DNA of 64,000 bases. Source: Orobanche coerulescens. Lineage: Eukaryota; Streptophyta; Magnoliopsida; Lamiales; Orobanchaceae. The first letter of the stretch is position 1; every line of letters starts with the position of its first letter. The stretch is taken from assembly GCA_033398695.1 (NCBI GenBank), contig CM065802.1, positions 80,090,096 through 80,154,095 of the forward strand. Direction: 5' to 3'. A program made the position numbers and the translations under genes. This document shows positions 56,885 through 64,000 of the stretch, in pieces. The notes under the pieces are model-generated. The model made no database searches. It was not told the DNA's origin and worked only from the letters and a program-made list of their open reading frames with translations.

Positions 56885-59800
56885 TGTAATATCCGGGGGA
56901 AATTTTTTTCGTGTTACTGTTGAGTTATACGTATTCATTTGGAATTGTACAAGTATTGTTGTTTTGGAATGATACAATGAATATTGTATTGGAATACTTC
57001 AGATCGAAATATTTATACTTGTCGTCGGGTTGGTTTCGTCGTTTGAATGTTGGTTGGAGAGTTTGGATTTTTTTTGGCTAAGTTCATAGCCTTAACGTAC
57101 GCTACGGGTGTAGCATTACGTACGCTAGTGTGTTGCTATTACGTATGTTATGCCTGTAAGGTTACGTACGTAATGCTTGGTAGGTGGCAGGAACCTTCCT
57201 CGTGGTTACTTTCGGCCGGTGGGTCCCGAGCATCTTCCGATCGGATCTCACTATTGCAGTCAACGGACCCTTACGTACGTTAAAAGGCGAGCTCTACGTA
57301 CGTAATGCAGGTCTTGTTAACGTACGTAATATGTTTTTATTTACGTACATTAAGGCCTTCGTATTTTAGTCCAGTTAGTTCTGGATTTAGCTTTACGTAC
57401 GTTAATGTTTCTACATAGCGTACGTAAAGGCCCTTACATACGTTAGCATGGGCGTATAACGTACGTAATGGACTTGTCAGTCTATTTATCTTGGTTTCGT
57501 ATTTCATTTCCTCACGAACCAAAACACATTGTATCTCCCTAGAATCGTCCGTTTGGACTTGTTATTGATGTTTAGCACCTTCCATCTCGATCTTGATCAT
57601 CCTAGCTTGGATTGAAGCTTGAAGATGGAAGCTTTTTGGTGCTCCTTTGGTGTTTGGAGGCTTCTTCTTGTTCTTCTTTGGTAAGTTCCCTCAATCTCTT
57701 GTTCTTCAAGTGATTTTCGAGTTTTTGTTGTTGTTTTCTTCGGGTATTGTTTGATTAATGGAGTATATCATGATTCTTCATGGATTTGATAAACTTTTGA
57801 TGAAGAACATGATAGTATCACTTGAGTTGGATTATGTTCTTGATGTTTTAGATTGTTTGGAGGTTTTTAATCATGCCTAGTAAGGATTATGTTAAGATTG
57901 TTATATGATTAACATAGCCTTGAGATGATTATTGTTGTTGGTGGTGTTCTTGAAAGATTTTAACCATTTTAGTAAGGATTTATGATAATTTAAGGGGTGA
58001 TTATCATAATTTGGAAATGGTTGAGTGAATCTTATTGTTTAATCCGAATTCATGATGTATTGATGAAGGATTTTTGTTTCAAACATCATGATTATTGAGT
58101 TGATGATGTTCTTGGGGGTGATAATGATAATATTGATAATATTATCATTGTAGGAGGATCAATTTGATGATATTGGTGATATTATCATTTTGAGATGATT
58201 GTTTTGATGATTGTTCTTAAGTGAATCATGTTGAATGGATTTCACAAGTGTTAAGAACGTAATGATCATGTTAATTGATCATCGAGGTGTTGGAGAATGT
58301 TAGAATTCATAGTTGAGAACTATGATATTCGTTTCTTGATGTGATCAATTCGTGTTTGAATCAGGCTTTGTCCTTGTCGTTGTTTTCTATTGATTTTGTG
58401 TTTTTGAATGAATCGTTTTCATTCAAGGTTGTTCGAGCGTTCGTGATCGTCGGGAGGCACTGTTCGTCGTTTCGTGTCAGGACGTTGATCGTGGAAGGAC
58501 TTGCTCGCCTTCGGTTTGAGGCAAGTTTTATACTTGTACTGGTCAATAAGATTAATGTTATCATATATGTGTATGAATGTATTGTATCATTTCGAGACTT
58601 AGTCTCTTCGTGATTTGTTGATATTCGGAATTGTTTGATGCAATACCCTTCGGTGATTATGCCAGATGTGATTGTTATTCGTTAACGGCCGGTTTAAGGC
58701 ATTGAGATTCTTATTGTCGATAGCCGGTTCGCGGCATCGATGTATCGATTATTATTGTTGACGTTAATGTCGTTCTGAGGCATTGTTGAATCGTTATTAT
58801 CGAATTGAAACTGTTGCTATGATGTTGCATTGGCCGATTGAAGGCATTTGATATATTCGTTTATCATATCTGTTTCGGTGGTCGGTTTAAGACGCCGGGA
58901 CATCTATTCTACCGTATCACTGGTTATCGATTAACCGTTCTAAGGTAATCGAGGTATTTAATTGGGATTATCGAAGATAATTCCCATCCGTTGTATCATT
59001 GGTTATCGATAACCGTTCTAAGGTAATCGATGTATTTAATTGGGATTACCGAAGATAATTCCCATCCGTTGTGTCATCATTATCGATTGACCGTTCTAAG
59101 GTAATCGATGTATTAAATTGGGACTGTCGAGGATAGTTTCCATCCGTTGACTTGTTGTGACCGATTGTCCATTCCAAGGCAGTCGAGGCATTTGAGTTGG
59201 GACCGCCGTGGACGGTGCCCATCCGTGAGTATTTTTATCGTGTTGGCCGATTCAAGGCAGCACACTATTATTCTTGTGAATTCGATAATCTGGTAATCGT
59301 TGTCGTTTGCGACTAATTGTGGAGGCTAGTTCGGCTAGTGCTCGATGGGTAATCTTGGGGCTTGAACCTTGACGGTTGGTTTCCCAACACCTACAGTTCA
59401 GTAGGTCACGGTCATGTTAATGATCTCATTATGGGTAAGCTTGGGGATTGAACCTTCGCGGTTGGTTTCCCAACACCTATAGTTCAGTAGGTCACAGTCA
59501 TGTTAATGATCTCATTATGGGTAAGCTTGGGGCTTGAACCTTCGCGGTTGGTTTCCCAACACCTACAGTTCAGTAGGTCACGGTCATGTTAATGATCTCA
59601 TTATGGGTAAGCTTGGGGCTTGAACCTTTGCGGTTGGTTTCCCAACACCTACAGTTCAATAGGTCACGATCATGTTAATGATCTCATTATGTGTAAGCTT
59701 GGGGCTTGAACCTTCGCGGTTGGTTTCCCAACACCTACAGTTCAGTAGGTCACGGTCACTGGGTGATCACATTATGGGTAAGTCTGGGGCTTGAACCCTC

Positions 59801-60709
59801 GCGGTTGGTTTCCCAGCACCTGCAATTCAGCAGGTCACGGTCATTGGATGATCTCATTGTGATACGGCTTCGTGCCGTGGCTTCGGCCCTCATTGATACA
59901 GCTTCGGGCTGTTTTGGCTTCGGGCCATTGTGGTGATTAATGACTTGGTGAGTGACATTCGGGTATTATGATGATAAACAACTTGGTCATTGGTGCCAGG
60001 CCATTGTAATGTATCGGTATCCTTGTTGGAGCCTTCGGGCATTGTGATTCGTATCTATTTCAGTGTTTGGCTTGGTTTACCTTCGGGTGATGTATTGTTG
60101 TGTTCTGTATTGATGATTCGCCGTTGGGCACTTGTGTTCTAATCTGTTGAGCAGGTATTGATCGTATGCCGTGGGCATAGTATTCCACGAATGCTCGATT
60201 CTTACTTTGGTTTGTGAGCATCTCGTATTACCATTACTATACTATTCATTCTGCCCTTTGGATGCATATCATGTTGTACATGTATTTGATATTCATTATC
60301 TGGATGGCCCGATGTGGGCGGAACATGTTTTCATGTTTTAGGTGCTTGCGAGGAGAGAGTTGATACACAGGGGCATGACGATGGCGACGAGGCATTCGAG
60401 CGATACTAGTCCGAGATGTTTTGGTGTTCATGTCAGTCAGACAGTTGAAGTACTCCAGTTTTGTTCAGTCCTTGTCATTTTGTATTATCCGAGCAAGGCT
60501 CGTGGATGTTGTTGTATCTTATTTTGGCCATGTAGGCCCCACTGTTGTCTTTGAAATTCCACATCGGAATAATATGTTGGATGTCAGTGTAGGGATTGTA
60601 ATTCCCCTTTTGGTCAGATAATTGTATTTTTGGTCGTGTTAGCCTGGTGGATCTCCTGGTGTGGGGTCCACGGCGCTGTAATAACCCAATGGGATTTGGG
60701 GGTGTTACA
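56885..60709 (+). repeat. LTR 2 of element D, uninterrupted (3,825 bp)
   Basis: TGTAATATCCGG...GGGGGTGTTACA with PPT before and PBS after, so it is shared between internal regions 1 and 2. It has the ACGTACGT array at 57092-57470, ~75-bp units at 58915-59230, and 86-bp units at 59341-59852. It provides the empty site for element E at about 58852-58860. The LTR is longer than the 2.5-kb internal region. Confidence 0.93.
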
Positions 60710-61177
60710 GAAGATGGTATCAGAGCATTGGGTTGTGAGATACCCTGATATGTGAGTTATGTGGCTCTACCGACGCGGTAGTAGTGGGGCTGTCAGGTTA
60801 TGACAATCTGGACAGTCAGGTTTTGTGAGTCGTGATAGTTGAGCGACCGTATGAGTCTTTCTTTCATCGAGTCGTCGCAAGACCTCGAAGCTTCGTATGA
60901 CCTGTGTAAGGACTCGATTCTCTTGTATGTTCATACATTCATTATGCCATAGATTATACATGTTTTGTTGAAATCTTTATGTAACATTGTTTTACGACCC
61001 ATTCATGATTAATTGCTTTGGAGCGTGTCGGATTAGTATTGGCTATAATTAGCATGTTTGAAGTGATTGTTTATTTGTTGAGTATGTATACTCGTGTTTG
61101 GCTATTGACTTAGAATTGTGGATTGGCCGTTGAGGCATATTTGAGCTTTATTCATGATCAAGCGTTATTCTTTCAGT

Positions 61178-62482
61178 ATGGAAAGAGGAAACCAAGGACG
61201 TAGCAGAGGGGGTAAAGGCTGCAGAGCAGGACGAAACCGAGAACCTTATGTTTATATGCGTACGGATGCCGAGATGGATCAGAATTCGGCTAGAGATGTG
61301 ACTTATGCGACCGGTTCTCCTTCGGGACGTCATACTCGAGGAGTCGATTAGACTGACATCGACCCTTTCTTGCTTATGAGGAGCATGATGACCCAGATGA
61401 CTCAGATGACGCAGATAATGGAAACCATACAGACCTCGATGGTTCGTGGTACACGATAGCGAGGACTCAGTGCCGTTTATGGGCCAGTAGGAGAGTGAGT
61501 CAAATTATCGGTGACATCTCTCGTGGGTCCTATCTTTGAGGGTTCATCGGAACCAGCTGATATTGTTCATTGGCTTGAACATTTTGATAAACTCTTCGAC
61601 ATGGTTCAGTGTCCGGAAGAGAGTAAGGTGGCAGTAGCGGCTTACTATTTGAATAAAGGCGCTTATTCTTGTTGGCTTTCCGTGAAACCCACCGATCGTG
61701 ATTGTGCTTGGAGTGAGTTTAAGACTCTCATGTTAGAGAGGTATTATCCGGCTCCACTTCGTGAAGCCAAGCTGTCAGAGGTTTTGAACCCCGAATCCGT
61801 CGAGGACGAGGGTGTTATTGTTATTGCGGAGAAGTTTTAGGGACTCCTTCAGTTTGCTTCATTTGTTATCCGTACTGAGGCGGATAAGATCAAGTATTTT
61901 AGCAAGAGGCTGAACCCGCAGTTGAGGATGCAGTTGTTCAACCATAACTGCAATTCACTTGGTGAATTCATCGAGAAGGCTCTTGGAGCAGAGCTTTTGA
62001 TCAAGGAGCTTGCTCGGAAGAACCCTTCAGTTTCTTCTGGTGAGAGGACTAGGATGCCGGTTCGTTCAGAGGGACATCGGGCTCCGACGTCCAAGAGGTC
62101 ATCTTCAAGTCGTCTTCATGCTGGGAAAGCATCTTCTTCTCAGGCGGCGGGTTAGACCGTTGTTTGCTTTAACTATGATACAATAGGACATCGCAGTACT
62201 CGGTGCTCGATGCGGTCTATTGCTTGTTTTCTGTGTGGGATGCAGGGACACCTTCAGAAATACTGCAGGGGTTCTAGTGCCAGTAGATCTCAAGGGAAAT
62301 CACGGGCCTCGAGATATTTTGTTTCTTCAGTCCGTACTCCATCCAAGGGGTCATATCGGGCTTCGGGAGCCAGAGGTATGGACACTCGAGGAGGAGCGGC
62401 GAGCTCAGATTTGGATCTTCCTCGAGTCGATCAGATCGAGGAGTTCGATGACCTGGAGGATGTTGATTTTGGATACATTTGA
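61178..62482 (+). pseudogene. gag: Element D gag, copy 2 (several stops and a short rearranged patch)
   Basis: Near-identical to 54874-56187 but with TAG at 61349 (CAG in copy 1), a patch at 61455-61530 where the cagcagcagg region of copy 1 reads cgatagcgagg with frame loss, TAG at 61838 (CAG in copy 1) and TAG at 62153. The first knuckle reads CFNYDTIGH, so its second Cys is lost. The second knuckle CFLCGMQGHLQKYC is intact. The likely start is MERGNQGRSRGGKG at 61178. Confidence 0.87.
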
Positions 62483-63179
62483 GATGTAACCTTAATTTTT
62501 TTTTTCTTTTTTTCTTTATTTTTCGGATTGATGTTTGACTCGATCTGTACTTTAGTATTGTGGTTGCGAACCATTTATAGTTGATCTATCTTGTAATGAT
62601 TGTATCTGAGAATCTTGAGATTTGAGGTCGTGTGATGTGTTTTTCCTTCCTTTTGGTGTTGTACCCGAGATTTTGTAATAATCTGGGTAATTGTTCATTT
62701 CAATTCGAGACGCCGAGTCGTGAGGACTTGGGTGTGCGGTTGATATGGTCCCGAGGACCATATGTGCGTTGTTATTTTCCTTTTTGTGGCATGAGTCAGT
62801 GTTTGCTTGAGCGTTTAATGCCGATGAGAACGGGGGAGTGTACACCGATGATTGTAGACATGTATAATGGGCGGCACCCGCGGGGTGTGTACGCCGGTGT
62901 TATGAGTCTTGTGGGTGGTGCGACTTCCTGGCTGGTCTCTGACGGAGGAGTCATGATTCGATTGATCTCGCACTTGGTTGAGTATTTTTATCACTTGTTT
63001 CGACGTGTTCAGGCAGAGGAGACGCGGGAACCCGTGGGGTTGGCCCGATTACTCAGACGGAGTTGTTCGTATTGAGGGGTATTCCTGGAGATGTTGTTTT
63101 CAGATCCTGATGGATAGTTCGTACCCTGTATGTTGCACCCTGAGTTTCGGGGACGAAACTCTTTTTAAGGGGGGGAGTA
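62483..63179 (+). promoter_or_regulatory. 3' non-coding region and PPT of element D, copy 2
   Basis: A near-identical copy of 56188-56884, with the PPT at 63167-63179. No gene. Confidence 0.75.
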
Positions 63180-64000
63180 TGTAATATCCGGGGGAAAATT
63201 TTTTCGTGTTACTATTGAGTTGTACGTATTCATTTGGAATTGTACAAGTATTGTTGTTTTGGAATGATACAATGAATATTGTATTGGAATATTTCAGATC
63301 GAAATATTTATACTTGTCATCGGGTTGGTTTCGTCGTTTGAATGTTGGTTGGAGAGTTTGGATTTTTTTTGGCTAAGTTCATAGCCTTAACGTACGCTAT
63401 GGGTGTAGCATTACGTATGCTAGCGTGTTGCTATTACGTACGTTATGCCTGTAAGGTTACGTACGTAATGCTTGGTAGGTGGCAGGAACCTTCCTCGTGG
63501 TTACTTTCGGTCGGTGGGTCCCGAGCATCTTCCGATCGGATCTCACTATTGCAGTCAACGGACCCTTACGTACGTTAATAGGCAAGCTCTACGTACATAA
63601 TGCAGGTCTTGTTAACGTACGTAATATGTTTTTATTTACGTACGTTAAGGCCTTCGTATTTTAGTCCAGTTAGTTCTGGATTTAGCTTTACGTACGTTAA
63701 TGTTTCTACATAGCGTACGTAAAGGCCCTTACGTACGTTAGCATGGGCGTATAACGTACGTAATGGACTTGTCAGTCTATTTGTCTTGGTTTCGTATTTC
63801 ATTTCCTCACGAACCAAAACACATTGTATCTCCCTAGAATCGTCCGTTTGGACTTTTTATTGATGTTTAGCACCTTCCAACTCGATCTTGATCATCCTAG
63901 CTTGGATTGAAGCTTGAAGATGGAAGCTTGTTGGTGCTCCTTTGGTGTTTGGAGGCTTCTTCTTGTTCTTCTTTGGTAAGTTCCCTCAATCTCTTGTTCT
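63180..64000 (+). repeat. LTR 3 of element D (cut by the window end)
   Basis: It matches the first 821 bp of LTR 2, including the ACGTACGT array at 63387-63765. Its presence makes the array at least LTR-gag-LTR-gag-LTR. Confidence 0.92.

Noticed and set aside
56335..56889. 184-codon frame, partly repeated at 62632-63075
   Set aside because: It lies between the gag stop and PPT of D; the reading is not preserved between copies (frame shifts near 63000) and has no recognisable domain. Probably a non-coding remnant.

Overview
This window is plant nuclear DNA made almost entirely of transposable elements. I see no host gene, rRNA, tRNA, CRISPR array or prokaryotic feature. Ty1/copia elements of SIRE-like organisation, chromodomain-type Ty3/gypsy elements, a gag-only gypsy family with very long LTRs, a SINE and a Mutator-like non-autonomous DNA transposon point to repeat-rich heterochromatin of a flowering plant, most likely a eudicot. 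The species cannot be told from the sequence.

Layout. 1-1044 is a gypsy RT/RNase H fragment (+), joined tail-to-tail to a gypsy gag (-, 1045-2040) whose PBS and 2.3-kb 5' LTR (2255-4596) sit inside the first codons of a copia gag (4597-4670, -). 4671-6518 holds copia leader/LTR-like sequence, AT-rich DNA and a CACTA-like end. 6519-11954 is a complete minus-strand copia-type element with 152-bp LTRs and a 5-bp target duplication (aatat); its interior is dominated by short hairpins. 12990-15272 is the start of a gypsy-type LTR (G) carrying a SINE. 15273-33040 is a composite of two SIRE-like copia families, A and B. Each has gag, pol and an extra ORF downstream of pol. A is LTR-internal-LTR-partial internal, fused at about 25.6 kb to B. 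33041-41481 is a minus-strand gypsy cluster (C) with a 1,042-bp Mutator-like insertion in one LTR. From 41482 to the window end runs a tandem LTR-gag-LTR-gag-LTR array of a gag-only family (D) with 3.8-kb LTRs. Its first LTR is split by a complete 9.07-kb gypsy element (E, 43450-52516).

The insertions nest as G > A/B > C > D > E. Only E closes inside the window.

The most interesting signal is a set of 12-bp palindrome arrays of the form TARCGYACGYTA. Copia family A carries the TAACGTACGTTA version in its LTR promoter and again upstream of a TATA box that precedes its extra ORF. Family B carries mainly the TAGCGCACGCTA version in the same two places. Unrelated gypsy LTRs in the window carry one version or the other. 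This suggests a trans-acting factor, perhaps the extra ORF product, that recognises family-specific sites, and gypsy elements that exploit it. This is inference. A second theme is technical: many differences between near-identical copies fall on CAG/CTG/CCG sites, which looks like CHG-methylation-linked read error plus real deamination, so several apparent frameshifts may not be biological.
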